Origin: Mycobacterium deserti
GTDB taxonomy: Bacteria > Actinomycetota > Actinomycetes > Mycobacteriales > Mycobacteriaceae
DNA length: 64,000 nucleotides
Direction of reading: 5' to 3'
NCBI RefSeq assembly: GCF_025345615.1
Contig: NZ_JAODWD010000004.1
Span: 669,158 to 733,157 of the forward strand
Each line of letters begins with the position of its first letter. The stretch's first letter is position 1. The notes below the pieces were generated by a model. That model was not told the DNA's origin and ran no database searches. It saw nothing but the letters and a program-made list of their open reading frames with translations. Shown piece by piece: positions 1 through 8,115 of this stretch. The position numbers were made by a program, and so were the translations under genes.

Positions 1-459
1 GCCCTCGCTCTCCCACAACAACCGAATGACCTGCAGGGCTTCCTCGAACCGGCTGACGGGCGTGGCGAAGTCGAATCCGTACGGCACGGTGTTCTCGGTT
101 TCGCCGCTGCCAAGACCAAGAATGAACCGACCTTCCGCGAGGTGGTCAATGGTCAGCGCGCTCTGCGCGAGCAGTGACGGGTGGCGCCGCACCGTGTCGA
201 CGACGCTGGTGGCCAACGGTACGTTCTCGGTCAGCACCGCCGCCGCCGCGGCGACGGCCATTCCGTCGAGATGGCGGTGCGGTGACGGGGAAACCGTTGC
301 CAGGTCCGTGAATTCCGGAGTCCAGATCGAGTCGGGCCAGAAGCTGACCATGTGGTCGGGCAGCCAGATGGAGTGGTAACGGCCGCTGTCGAGCGATTCG
401 AGCACCGACAGGTCCAGCGGCAGCGTCGTCCGCAGATACGCGGCCGGCTGCACTCTCAT
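1..459 (-). CDS. LLM-class (luciferase-like) flavin/F420-dependent oxidoreductase, N-terminal part
   Basis: The N-terminal 153 codons of a luciferase-like monooxygenase-fold oxidoreductase; the gene runs off the left edge, so the C-terminus is not visible. Seen: a beta-strand/loop with WLPDHMVSFWPD near residues 32-43 and the family signature GRFILGLGSGE near residues 115-125, typical of F420- or FMN-dependent LLM enzymes. The ATG at 459 overlaps the TGA of the upstream SDR (ATGA), so it is translationally coupled as the last visible gene of the minus-strand operon that starts at 5514. In actinobacteria such enzymes usually use F420; cofactor and substrate are inference. Confidence 0.85.
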   Translation of the reverse strand, partial: MRVQPAAYLRTTLPLDLSVLESLDSGRYHSIWLPDHMVSFWPDSIWTPEFTDLATVSPSPHRHLDGMAVAAAAAVLTENVPLATSVVDTVRRHPSLLAQSALTIDHLAEGRFILGLGSGETENTVPYGFDFATPVSRFEEALQVIRLLWESEG

Positions 460-1238
460 GGTTGTTGCCAGCCGATCTCCCGCAGGAACGGCTGCGTGTG
501 CGCGATGCGTCCCGTCAGCGACTTCGGGTCACCGGTGCACAGCACGAAGGCCGTCTGCGTGATCAGAGAGATGTCTTCGGTGTCGGTCTTGGCAAGATCC
601 AACGTGCCCGCGCCGGGCGTCGCGACCGGCTGGGACGGTGCCGCCGCATTGACCGCGATACCGTCCTCGTACAACTCGGCGGCAAGGCTTTTCGTCAGCC
701 GGTTCAGCGCCGCCTTCGCCGTGCCGTAGATGCCGAACCCCGCCGTGCGGTCGAAGTCGTCGAATGGCGGGCCCCCGGGAAGGTCACCACCCACCGACGT
801 CACGTTCAGCACCCAGCCGCAGCCCCGCTGGCGCATGCCCGGGATCGCCAGCTGGGTCAGGTGCAGCGGGGCGAGCACGTGCATCTCCATCATCAGCCGG
901 ACTCTGCGGTCCGGAAACTCGTCGAGGGGACGCAGGAAGGTCACTGCTGCGTTGTTGACCAGGATGTCCGGCGCTCCGACTCGGTCGACGACTTCGCTGA
1001 AGAGTCGTTCTCGTTCTTCGGGGTTGGACAGGTCTGCCGTGACCGCGATCGCCGATCCGCCTGCGTCGGTGATCTCCTGCAGCGTCTCTTGCAGTGAACC
1101 TTGGTATTTCGGATCGGGCTCGGCCGTGCGGGCGGTGAGCGCCACCGTCGCCCCCTCGCGGGCCAATCGCTGCGCGATGGCCTTGCCCAGCCCGCGGCTG
1201 GTGCCGGTCACCAGTGCGACCTTGCCTTCACAGGACAT
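456..1238 (-). CDS. Short-chain dehydrogenase/reductase (SDR)
   Basis: A 260-residue classical SDR, the usual family length. Seen: cofactor-binding TGTSRGLG at about residues 11-18, NNAA structural motif near residue 95, an active-site Ser in NVTSVGG, and the YxxxK pair as YGTAK near residue 170. It likely oxidises or reduces a hydroxyl/keto group on an acyl-CoA or ring intermediate with NAD(P)(H). It starts 14 bases after the preceding acyl-CoA dehydrogenase and its stop overlaps the LLM start, so it sits inside a tight catabolic operon. In a beta-oxidation setting a 3-hydroxyacyl-CoA dehydrogenase role is plausible but not shown. Confidence 0.9.
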   Translation of the reverse strand: MSCEGKVALVTGTSRGLGKAIAQRLAREGATVALTARTAEPDPKYQGSLQETLQEITDAGGSAIAVTADLSNPEERERLFSEVVDRVGAPDILVNNAAVTFLRPLDEFPDRRVRLMMEMHVLAPLHLTQLAIPGMRQRGCGWVLNVTSVGGDLPGGPPFDDFDRTAGFGIYGTAKAALNRLTKSLAAELYEDGIAVNAAAPSQPVATPGAGTLDLAKTDTEDISLITQTAFVLCTGDPKSLTGRIAHTQPFLREIGWQQP

Positions 1239-1252
1239 CGAAGCCCTCCCTG

Positions 1253-2551
1253 TCAGGTACGCGGTATGCCCGCGAGCTTGTCGGCGAACTTCGCCTCGGC
1301 GGCTTCCCGCAGCCGCAGCAGATGTTCGGACGGAAACCCATCTGGCGCGGGCTCGACGTCCTTGAGCAGCAGCCGCGCGAGCGTCACCTTGTGCACCTCG
1401 GTGGGTCCGTCGGCCAGCCCGAGGACGAACGATTCCGTCAGATACTGCACGAAGGGCATCTCATGCGACGTGCCCAGCGATCCGTGCAACTGCAGTGCCC
1501 GCGCCGACACGTCGTGCAACACCTTCTGCATCATCGCCTTCACCGCGGAGATGTCGCCACGCACGGCCTTGTAGTCGTTGTATTTGTCGATCTTCCACGC
1601 CGTCTGCAGAGTCAGCAGACGGAATGCCTCGATCTCCATCCACGAGTCGGCGATCATCTCCTGCACCATCTGCTTGTTCGCGAGCACCTCGCCCTGGGTG
1701 TAGCGCGAGACCGCGCGCTCGGTCAGCATGTCGAAGATCCGCCGTACCAGGCCGACCGTGCGCATGGCGTGGTGAATCCGACCGCCCCCGAGCCGGGTCT
1801 GCGCAACCACGAACGCGCCGCCACGCGGGCCAAGCATGTGATCGGCAGGCACGCGCACGTTCTCATACCGGACGTAGCCCTCGCGCCCTCCCCCGCCGAG
1901 CGGCTGATAACCGAGGCCGACGTCGCGCAACACGTTGATTCCCGGTGTGTCACCCGGTACGACGAACATCGAATACCGTTGATACGGCGGAGCTTCGGGG
2001 TCGGTCATTGCCATAACGATGATGAACGAGGCCATCGAGGCGAACGAGGAGTACCACTTCTCGCCGTTGATCACCCAGTGATCGCCGTCCGCAGTCGCGG
2101 TGGTGGTGAATACCTTCGGGTCAGCGCCGCCCTGCGGTTCGGTCATCGAGAAGCACGAGACGATGCGGTTGTCCAGCAGCGGTTCGAGGTAGCGCTGCTT
2201 GAGGTCGGGAGTGCCGTAGTGTGCCAGGATCTCGCTGTTTCCCGAGTCGGGCGCGTGGCTGCCGAACACGATCGGTGCACATTCGGAGCGGCCCAGAATC
2301 TCGTTGAGCAACGCCAGCTTCACCTGCCCGAACCCCGGTCCGCCCAGATGCGGGCCGAGGTGGGTGGCCCACAGGCCGCGCTGTTTGACGATCTCCTGCA
2401 GCGGCGGGATCAACGCCTGGCGCACGGGGTCGTTCAGGTCGTGCGACTCCTTGACGATGTAATCGATCGGTTCGCACTCGTTGCGCACGAACTCCTCGAC
2501 CCACTCCAGCTGTCGCGCCCACTCGGGGTCCGTCGAGAAGTCCCAGCCCAC
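1253..2551 (-). CDS. Acyl-CoA dehydrogenase, ACAD10/11-like subfamily
   Basis: A 432-residue FAD-dependent acyl-CoA dehydrogenase. Seen: GTG start at 2551 (MGWDFSTDPE); the FAD/substrate loop CFSMTEPQGGADPKVF near residue 145; WVINGEKWYSS near residue 170; LHGSLGTSHEMPF; and the C-terminal LADGPTEVH in place of the usual YEGTxxIQ, so Asp occupies the position of the catalytic Glu of MCAD-type enzymes. This variant is characteristic of the ACAD10/ACAD11-like branch. A close homologue lies at 46270-47583 in this window, there paired with a phosphotransferase; here no kinase is adjacent. Introduces a C2-C3 double bond into an acyl-CoA; substrate unknown. Confidence 0.9.
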   Translation of the reverse strand: MGWDFSTDPEWARQLEWVEEFVRNECEPIDYIVKESHDLNDPVRQALIPPLQEIVKQRGLWATHLGPHLGGPGFGQVKLALLNEILGRSECAPIVFGSHAPDSGNSEILAHYGTPDLKQRYLEPLLDNRIVSCFSMTEPQGGADPKVFTTTATADGDHWVINGEKWYSSFASMASFIIVMAMTDPEAPPYQRYSMFVVPGDTPGINVLRDVGLGYQPLGGGGREGYVRYENVRVPADHMLGPRGGAFVVAQTRLGGGRIHHAMRTVGLVRRIFDMLTERAVSRYTQGEVLANKQMVQEMIADSWMEIEAFRLLTLQTAWKIDKYNDYKAVRGDISAVKAMMQKVLHDVSARALQLHGSLGTSHEMPFVQYLTESFVLGLADGPTEVHKVTLARLLLKDVEPAPDGFPSEHLLRLREAAEAKFADKLAGIPRT

Positions 2552-2574
2552 TGCGGATTACCGCCTTTCCGTCG

Positions 2575-3345
2575 TCATCGCGGCCGCCGTCGCGCCGCGG
2601 CCTCGTCGGTGGCATGGCTGAGCACCTGATTACGGTTCTCCAGTTCCAGAGCCGACGACAGCCCCGGCGCGTCGGTGTTCACCTGCAGCGCCCGCTTGGT
2701 CAACTGTGTGCCGAACGGGGACAGATCGGAGATCGTCGAGGCCAGTTCGAGGGCACGCTTACCCAAGCGCTCCGGTTCGACGAGTTGGCTGACCAGTCCG
2801 CGGCGGTCAGCCTCCTCGCCCGACACCGTTCGCCCTGTCATCATCCAGTCGGCAGCGACGCTGGTGCCGACGATGCGGGGCAGGTGATAGCTCATTCCCA
2901 TCTCGGCGCCCGACAGCCCCAGCAGGATCGCGCCGTTGCCGAATGTGGCGGCCGTCGAGCAGATCCGGATATCGGCAGCCAGACACAGGGCGAAGCCCGC
3001 TCCGACGCAGGGGCCGTTCACCGCCGCGATGACGGGCTGCGGCAGATTCCGCACCGCCTCCGGAAGCGCCGCCATGGCCTCCTGGAACCGCAACCGGTCG
3101 ATCGCGGGATCGTCGGCCTCGACGGCTTGTGAGCCGAAGTTGCGCACGTCGATGCCCGAGCAGAACCCACGACCAGCACCGGTGATCACGACGGCGTGCA
3201 CGCCGGCGTCGGCACCTGTCGCCGCCAACACCCCGGTCAGCTCGTCGCGCATGACCTCGTTGATCGCGTTGAGCTGCCTGGGCCGATTGAGCTGCAGTAC
3301 AACGACTCCGGTCGTGCCCCGGTCGACGATCAGCGTTTCGGGCAC
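2575..3345 (-). CDS. Enoyl-CoA hydratase/isomerase family protein
   Basis: A 256-residue crotonase-fold protein. The frame is open far upstream, but homology begins at PETLIVDRG; the GTG at 3345 gives a normal-length protein whose start overlaps the end of the upstream acyl-CoA dehydrogenase (stop at 3351-3353 is 5 bases away, intergenic 5). Seen: the oxyanion-hole loop GAGRGFCSGID near residues 60-70 and the second loop region LSGAEMG near residue 135, with Glu available for water activation. It would hydrate the enoyl-CoA produced by the neighbouring dehydrogenases. Third gene of the operon starting at 5514. Confidence 0.88.
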   Translation of the reverse strand: MPETLIVDRGTTGVVVLQLNRPRQLNAINEVMRDELTGVLAATGADAGVHAVVITGAGRGFCSGIDVRNFGSQAVEADDPAIDRLRFQEAMAALPEAVRNLPQPVIAAVNGPCVGAGFALCLAADIRICSTAATFGNGAILLGLSGAEMGMSYHLPRIVGTSVAADWMMTGRTVSGEEADRRGLVSQLVEPERLGKRALELASTISDLSPFGTQLTKRALQVNTDAPGLSSALELENRNQVLSHATDEAAARRRPR

Positions 3346-3350
3346 CGGAC

Positions 3351-4526
3351 TCAGCGCCGCGGCAGGCCGAGCACTTGGGTGGCGATGATGTTGCGCTGGA
3401 TTTCGGAGGTTCCTCCGGCGATCGTGCCGGAGAAGCTTCGCGCATATCGCTCGAACCAGCTGGCGAAGTAGTGGTCGAGGTTCATGTGCTCGTAGCGCCC
3501 CGTCGTCGTCGGATGGATCAGCCCGTCGGCACCCGACGCGGTGAACGCCGTGTCCATCGCCCGCATCTCGGCTTCGGAACCGAACAGTTTGAGCACTGAC
3601 ACCGAGGCGGTGTCGGCCTCTCCACGCGAGGCCCGTGCCAATGCCGCCGAACCCATCGCCCGCAGCGCCTGGTAGTCCATCACCGTCGAGGCGTACTGGT
3701 CGCGCTCCAGCGGCGTGCGCGGCCGGAAGTCGCCGATCATGTTGTCGATGCGATCGGCGAAGCCGAGCCACATCATCGTGCGCTCGTGACCGAGCGACCC
3801 GTTGGCCACACCCCACCCGCCGTTCAGCGGTCCGACGAGGTTCTCCGCGGGCACCCGGGCGTCGGTGAAGAAGACCTCGTTGAAGTCCTTGTTCTCCTCG
3901 CCGCACAGGTCAGCGAACGGCCGGCACACCACGCCGGGGGTGTCGGTCGGGATGATCAGCGCGCTGATGCCCCTGTGCTTGGGCGCGTCCGGGTCGGTGC
4001 GCACGAACGCCAGCAGGAAGTCGGCGTCGTGGGCACCCGACGTCCACACTTTCTGGCCGTTGACGACGAAGTGGTCCCCGTCGAGCACGGCACGAGTGCG
4101 CAGCGAGGCCAGGTCGGACCCCGCGCTCGGCTCACTCATCCCGAGCGACGCGGTGAGCTCCGCCTTGAGCACCGGCACCGCCCAGCGGTGCTTCTGCTCG
4201 TCCGACCCGAACGAGATCAACGACGCCGCAACGATGTTCACACCCTGCGGGTTGAAGCTGTGGTAGATCCGTCGTCGGCACAGCTCGTCGAGGTGTACGA
4301 ACTGCTGCAGGACGGTGGCATTACGCCCGCCGAACTCCGGCGGCTGGGCGGGCAGCAACCATCCGTTGTCGAACAGCAGGCGCTGCCAGTCGCGGGCCCA
4401 CTGTGGCATGTGCGACACCGAGCGCGGCCGCTCCAGCGTCTGCGCCGCCGACGGGAGATGCTCGTCGAGGAACGCGGCGAACTCGGCGCGGAACTCCTCG
4501 ACGTCGGGATCAAAAGTCAGCTGCAT
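3351..4526 (-). CDS. Acyl-CoA dehydrogenase, large partner of a heteromeric steroid-type pair
   Basis: A 391-residue acyl-CoA dehydrogenase. Seen: LGMSEPSAGSDLASLRTRA near residues 135-155 (FAD/substrate binding), NGQKVWTSGAHDAD, and the C-terminal FAD-binding AGGTSEIQRNIIA. It overlaps by 17 bases the preceding 334-residue acyl-CoA dehydrogenase, an arrangement known from alpha2beta2 steroid side-chain dehydrogenases (the ChsE1-ChsE2 type), in which one active site is built from two different chains. It is a close paralogue of the orphan at 40589-41767. Heteromer formation is inference from family and gene pairing. Confidence 0.9.
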   Translation of the reverse strand: MQLTFDPDVEEFRAEFAAFLDEHLPSAAQTLERPRSVSHMPQWARDWQRLLFDNGWLLPAQPPEFGGRNATVLQQFVHLDELCRRRIYHSFNPQGVNIVAASLISFGSDEQKHRWAVPVLKAELTASLGMSEPSAGSDLASLRTRAVLDGDHFVVNGQKVWTSGAHDADFLLAFVRTDPDAPKHRGISALIIPTDTPGVVCRPFADLCGEENKDFNEVFFTDARVPAENLVGPLNGGWGVANGSLGHERTMMWLGFADRIDNMIGDFRPRTPLERDQYASTVMDYQALRAMGSAALARASRGEADTASVSVLKLFGSEAEMRAMDTAFTASGADGLIHPTTTGRYEHMNLDHYFASWFERYARSFSGTIAGGTSEIQRNIIATQVLGLPRR

Positions 4527-5514
4527 CGAATTCCTCCGCGATCAGCGCTCGGTGCTCGGCGGCCCCGCCGAGCAGCAACTCGCCGGCCTTGGCGCGTTTG
4601 AGCGCGAACTGCAGATCGTTCTCCCACGTGAATCCCATCGCACCGAACAGCTGAAGGCCGTGGCGGAACACCACGCCCTGCGCCTCCCCCGCTGACGCCT
4701 TGGCCATCGCGGACGCCAGACGCCTGCGCGGGTCGTCGGCGGAGATGGTCAGCGCCGCGAAATACGCCAGCGCCCTGGCGCGCTCGGTCGCGATGTGCAT
4801 GTCGACGGCCTTGTGCTGCACGGCTTGGAAGGTGCCGATCGCGACGCCGAATTGCTGACGCTGCTTCACATGCTCGAGCGCGAGGTCGAGGATGCGTTGG
4901 CAGGCACCGACTGTGGTGATCGCCAGGCCCGTCAACGCGACGTGGCGGGCACGCTCGGAGTCCGTGGCGGACAGCCGGTCGGAATCGGGAACATGCACAT
5001 CGGCGAAGGACACCTCGGCGATGTGCAGCACCGGGTCGAACACCGGGCTGCGGCGCGCGGTCACCCGGCTCGCGTCGACCAGGAACACCCCCGCCTCGGT
5101 GACGACAGCGAGCTTCTCGGCCCGGTCGCCGTCGAGCACATGGTGCGCAGTGCCGTTGAGTACCCACCCGTCGGCGTCGCGGTGTGCTGCGACTCCGCCG
5201 TAGACGGCGGTGCCGGCCTGCTGCGGGTCGAACCGCTCACCCGCCAGCGGGGCGAACTGCGTCATCGTCGCCAGGAACGGCGTGGGGTCGGTTGCACGGC
5301 CCAGTTCCTCGAGCACAATGGCCAGTTCGACCGCGTTCTCCGGATCAGTCAGCTCCGTCCAACCGGCGTCGACATAGGTCTTCCATAACGGCGTCGGGTC
5401 GGCGCCGTCCTCAGCGACGCTGCGCACCAGAGTCGGAGGGCACTGTTTGGCGATGGCGTCGCGCGCCGTCTCCTGCCACAGCCGCTGATCGGCGTCGAAC
5501 TCCAGTAGCACCAT
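4510..5514 (-). CDS. Acyl-CoA dehydrogenase, small partner of a heteromeric pair
   Basis: A 334-residue acyl-CoA dehydrogenase-like protein, shorter than the ~390 norm and lacking the GGTSEIQ C-terminal FAD motif; it ends after FGAMGFTWENDLQ and an Ala/Glu-rich tail. Such short chains are the beta subunits of steroid-type heterotetrameric dehydrogenases. The frame is open upstream but the ATG at 5514 (MVLLEFDADQRLW) fits the family start. First gene of the minus-strand operon; an inverted repeat at 5557-5571 lies 42 bases upstream and is the likely operator. The partner is the overlapping gene at 3351-4526. Confidence 0.88.
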   Translation of the reverse strand: MVLLEFDADQRLWQETARDAIAKQCPPTLVRSVAEDGADPTPLWKTYVDAGWTELTDPENAVELAIVLEELGRATDPTPFLATMTQFAPLAGERFDPQQAGTAVYGGVAAHRDADGWVLNGTAHHVLDGDRAEKLAVVTEAGVFLVDASRVTARRSPVFDPVLHIAEVSFADVHVPDSDRLSATDSERARHVALTGLAITTVGACQRILDLALEHVKQRQQFGVAIGTFQAVQHKAVDMHIATERARALAYFAALTISADDPRRRLASAMAKASAGEAQGVVFRHGLQLFGAMGFTWENDLQFALKRAKAGELLLGGAAEHRALIAEEFDAADF

Positions 5515-5556
5515 GCCTCCCGTGGGCGTCGTGGCGGATGCGGTCACGTTTCGCAC

Positions 5557-5571
5557 GAGAATAACATTCTC
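5557..5571. promoter_or_regulatory. Operator palindrome GAGAATAACATTCTC
   Basis: Perfect 6-bp inverted repeat (GAGAAT / ATTCTC) with a 3-base spacer, 42 bases upstream of the start at 5514. The same pattern GAGAAYNNNATTCTY recurs at 5680-5694 and 22068-22082. Likely the binding site of a repressor not obviously encoded next to it. The palindrome is seen; regulation is inferred. Confidence 0.6.
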
Positions 5572-5679
5572 CTTAGATGCTGTAACCGTTCTCAGGAAAC
5601 GCCTACCCCGTTTCGCCGCGTCGACGCCGTGCAGTTGACCAGCGCACACCCTGACCTGCGAAGAGATAAGCGTTTTGTT

Positions 5680-5694
5680 GAGAACTCGATTCTT
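5680..5694. promoter_or_regulatory. Operator palindrome GAGAACTCGATTCTT
   Basis: Second copy of the GAGAAYNNNATTCTY pattern in the 280-base divergent promoter region 5515-5794, about 100 bases upstream of the amidohydrolase start. Together with 5557-5571 it suggests one regulator controls both divergent operons. Apart from these two sites I see no gene or other clear structure in 5515-5794. Confidence 0.5.
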
Positions 5695-5794
5695 GCTATC
5701 GAAGAACAACGCTTTACACTGGGAATGTTGGGCGCTCTCGTACGGCGCTCGCGCGACGGCGGGAATGCGCCGGGAAGTTCGGAGGACAGCCTTG

Positions 5795-6889
5795 GTGATG
5801 CGACACCCGGACGGGACCACGACGCCGGTCATCGACGCCAGCGTGCACATCTTCAGCCGGTCGAACAAGGACCTGCGCAGCTTCCTTCGCGAGCCGTTCA
5901 AGAGCCGCGGGTTCCCGGACTACGAGATGGACTGGTACGGCGCTCCCGGTGGCGAATATGCGCCGAAAACCGACGGCGGCGGCACCGATCGCCGCTATCC
6001 CGGGTCGGACCCCGAGTACGTCGGCGGCCAGATCTTCGACGAGCGCGGCGTCGACGTGGCGATCCTGCATCCGATGACGCGGGGCATCATGCCCGACCGT
6101 CATCTGGGCACCGCGATCGCCGCCGCCCACAACGAGTTGATGGTGTCTCGCTGGCTCGACGACAACCCGTACGCCACCCGGTACCGCGGCACCATCCGGG
6201 TCAACCCCGACGACATCACCGGGGCGCTACGCGAGATCGCCAAGTACAAGGACCACCCCAGGGTGGTGCAGATCGGCGTCCCGCTGCAGTCCCGCGAGGT
6301 GTACGGCAAACCGCAGTACTGGCCATTATGGGAAGCGGCGGTCGAGGCGAACCTGCCGGTCGCGGTGCACATCGAGGTCGGCGCCGGCATCTCGTTCGCG
6401 CCAACTCCGTCCGGCGTGCCCCGCACGTACGAGCAGTACGTCAGCTTCATGGCGCTGAACTTCTTGTACCACCTGATGAACATGATCGCCGAGGGGGTGT
6501 TCGAACGGATGCCCACCTTGAAGTTCGTGTGGGCGGACGGGGCCGCCGACATGCTGACGCCGTTCATGTGGCGCATGGACTGCTTCGGCAGGCCGCACCT
6601 CGAGCAGACCCCGTGGGCGCCGAAGATGCCCAGCGATTACCTGCCGGGCCACACCTTTTTCATCCAGGGTGCGATGGACGGTCCGGGTGACACCGAGTTC
6701 GCAGGCGAATGGCTGGGGTTCACCGGTAAGGAAGACATGGTGATGTACGGCTCGAGCTACCCGCACTGGCAGCTCAACGAGCTCACCGTGCCCGCGGCGT
6801 ATTCGGTCGAACAGCGCGACAAGCTGTGCTGGCGCAACGCCGCGCAGCTCTACGGCATAGACGTCGGGGCGGGTGTCGGCGCACAGTGA
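5795..6889 (+). CDS. Amidohydrolase-2 family protein with degenerate metal site
   Basis: About 364 residues of the PF04909 (amidohydrolase 2) TIM-barrel family. Start chosen at GTG 5795, 9 bases after GGAGG at 5781-5785; ATG 5798 (MRHPDG) is equally possible. Seen: the N-terminal metal-binding strand reads VIDASVHIF, with Ser where the family usually has a ligand (DxHxH or DxDxH); VAVHIEVG supplies the mid-barrel His; the C-terminal motif is YGSSYPHWQ, with Ser where the metal-binding Asp is normally found (SDYPHW, intact in the next gene). It may be a catalytically weak or structural partner of the following paralogue. First gene of a four-gene operon. Confidence 0.85.
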   Translation: MMRHPDGTTTPVIDASVHIFSRSNKDLRSFLREPFKSRGFPDYEMDWYGAPGGEYAPKTDGGGTDRRYPGSDPEYVGGQIFDERGVDVAILHPMTRGIMPDRHLGTAIAAAHNELMVSRWLDDNPYATRYRGTIRVNPDDITGALREIAKYKDHPRVVQIGVPLQSREVYGKPQYWPLWEAAVEANLPVAVHIEVGAGISFAPTPSGVPRTYEQYVSFMALNFLYHLMNMIAEGVFERMPTLKFVWADGAADMLTPFMWRMDCFGRPHLEQTPWAPKMPSDYLPGHTFFIQGAMDGPGDTEFAGEWLGFTGKEDMVMYGSSYPHWQLNELTVPAAYSVEQRDKLCWRNAAQLYGIDVGAGVGAQ

Positions 6890-6903
6890 GAGAGAGCCTG
6901 GTG

Positions 6904-6957
6904 ATGGCCGCGCACGCGAGGAGCACAAATATGGCCGCGCACGCGAGGAGCACAAAT
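6904..6957 (+). repeat. Two perfect tandem copies of a 27-bp unit in the leader of the second amidohydrolase
   Basis: Copies at 6904-6930 and 6931-6957 are identical. Each begins with ATG and contains AGGAG seven bases before the ATG that follows it, so each unit looks like a duplicated ribosome-binding-site-plus-start cassette. They fill the intergenic gap between the two amidohydrolase genes. Confidence 0.9.
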
Positions 6958-6975
6958 ATGAAGGAGCCACGATGA
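6904..6975 (+). other. Possible 23-codon leader ORF spanning the tandem repeat
   Basis: Reading from the first ATG of the repeat gives 23 codons (MAAHARSTN twice, then MKEPR) ending in a TGA at 6973-6975 that overlaps the ATG at 6972 of the downstream amidohydrolase (ATGA). This could couple translation of the two genes. Whether it is translated is unknown; the repeat may simply be a duplication that preserved the frame because 27 is a multiple of three. Confidence 0.4.
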
Positions 6976-8114
6976 CGATCACAGTGACCGAGCGCAAGCC
7001 AGCGGCAGAGCGCGTCGCCGTCCGCTGCGTCGACTCCGATGTGCATCCGACGCCCAAGAGCGGAGTGCTGACGCAATACATCCCGGAGCCGTGGCGCAGC
7101 AAGTACTTCACGACGCGCAGAATCGGCGACCAGATCTACTACGACGCGCCGGACTACGCGCATGCCTATGCGATGCGGGTCGATACGTTCCCGTCCGACG
7201 GCGAGTTCGCGGGCAGCGATCCCGATCTGGCCTTTAAGCAGCTGATCATGGAGGCCGGCGCCGACATCGCGATCCTCGAACCCGCCGCCTACCCGGCGCG
7301 CTTCCCCGAGGTCAACCACGCGATGAGCTGCGCGCTGAACGACTGGCAGGCCAACCACTGGCTCGACAGCCACAACAACTGGCACGAGCGGTGGCGCGGC
7401 TCCATCTGCCTGGCGATAGAGACTCCGGAGGACTCCGCCAAGGAGGTCGAACGGTGGGCCGGACATCCCTACATGGGACAGATCCTGATCAAGGCAGAGC
7501 CCCGGCCGGCGTGGGGTGATCCGAAGTACAACCCGATCTGGGAAGCGGCGACCAAGCACGACATCACGGTGAGCTGCCACTTGTCGCGCAGCCACCACGA
7601 AGAACTGCCCATCCCGCCGGTCGGGTTCCCCAGCTACAACCACGATTTCATGGTCACCTACTCGCTGCTGGCCGCAAACCAGGTGATGAGCATGGTGTTC
7701 GACGGTCTCTTCGACCGCTACCCCACGCTGCGGATCGTGTTGGTGGAGCACGCTTTCAGCTGGATCCTGCCGCTGATGTGGCGGATGGACGCGATCTACG
7801 AGGCCCGCAAGTCATGGCTGGACATCAAGCGCAAGCCGTCGGAGTACGTCAAGGACCACATCAAGTTCACCACCCAACCGCTGGACTACCCCGAGGACAA
7901 GACGGAACTGACTCGCGCGTTCGAGTGGATGGAGTGCGAGAAGATCCTGCTGTTCAGCAGCGATTATCCGCACTGGACGTTCGACGACCCGCGCTGGCTG
8001 GTCAAGCACCTGCCCGAGCATGCCCGCGAGGCCGTGATGTTCCGCAACGGCATCGCGACCTACCATCTGCCAGAGACGGTGCCGGCCCTCGAGGGTCAGG
8101 TTCGGGTGTTCTGA
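6972..8114 (+). CDS. Amidohydrolase-2 family metal-dependent hydrolase
   Basis: A 380-residue PF04909 member. ATG 6972 is chosen because AAGGAG at 6961-6966 lies 5 bases upstream; the frame is open further 5' but only through the tandem repeat. Seen: an intact first metal motif CVDSDVHPTP (DxDxH-like), mid-barrel His in VSCHLSRSHHE, and FSSDYPHWTFDDP with the C-terminal Asp present, unlike the upstream paralogue. The family includes decarboxylases and hydrolases of the ACMSD type; the reaction here is not deducible. Followed one base later by the Rieske ferredoxin. Confidence 0.88.
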   Translation: MTITVTERKPAAERVAVRCVDSDVHPTPKSGVLTQYIPEPWRSKYFTTRRIGDQIYYDAPDYAHAYAMRVDTFPSDGEFAGSDPDLAFKQLIMEAGADIAILEPAAYPARFPEVNHAMSCALNDWQANHWLDSHNNWHERWRGSICLAIETPEDSAKEVERWAGHPYMGQILIKAEPRPAWGDPKYNPIWEAATKHDITVSCHLSRSHHEELPIPPVGFPSYNHDFMVTYSLLAANQVMSMVFDGLFDRYPTLRIVLVEHAFSWILPLMWRMDAIYEARKSWLDIKRKPSEYVKDHIKFTTQPLDYPEDKTELTRAFEWMECEKILLFSSDYPHWTFDDPRWLVKHLPEHAREAVMFRNGIATYHLPETVPALEGQVRVF

Positions 8115-8115
8115 G

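Noticed and set aside
1214..2629. 471-codon plus-strand open frame
   Set aside because: Antisense shadow of the acyl-CoA dehydrogenase at 1253-2551; no family features and typical of GC-rich third-position bias.
3346..3906. N-terminal extension of the enoyl-CoA hydratase frame
   Set aside because: Overlaps the acyl-CoA dehydrogenase in another frame and has no homology-like content; GTG 3345 gives a normal crotonase.
5515..5901. N-terminal extension of the short acyl-CoA dehydrogenase frame
   Set aside because: Runs through the operator region and into the divergent gene; the family start fits ATG 5514.
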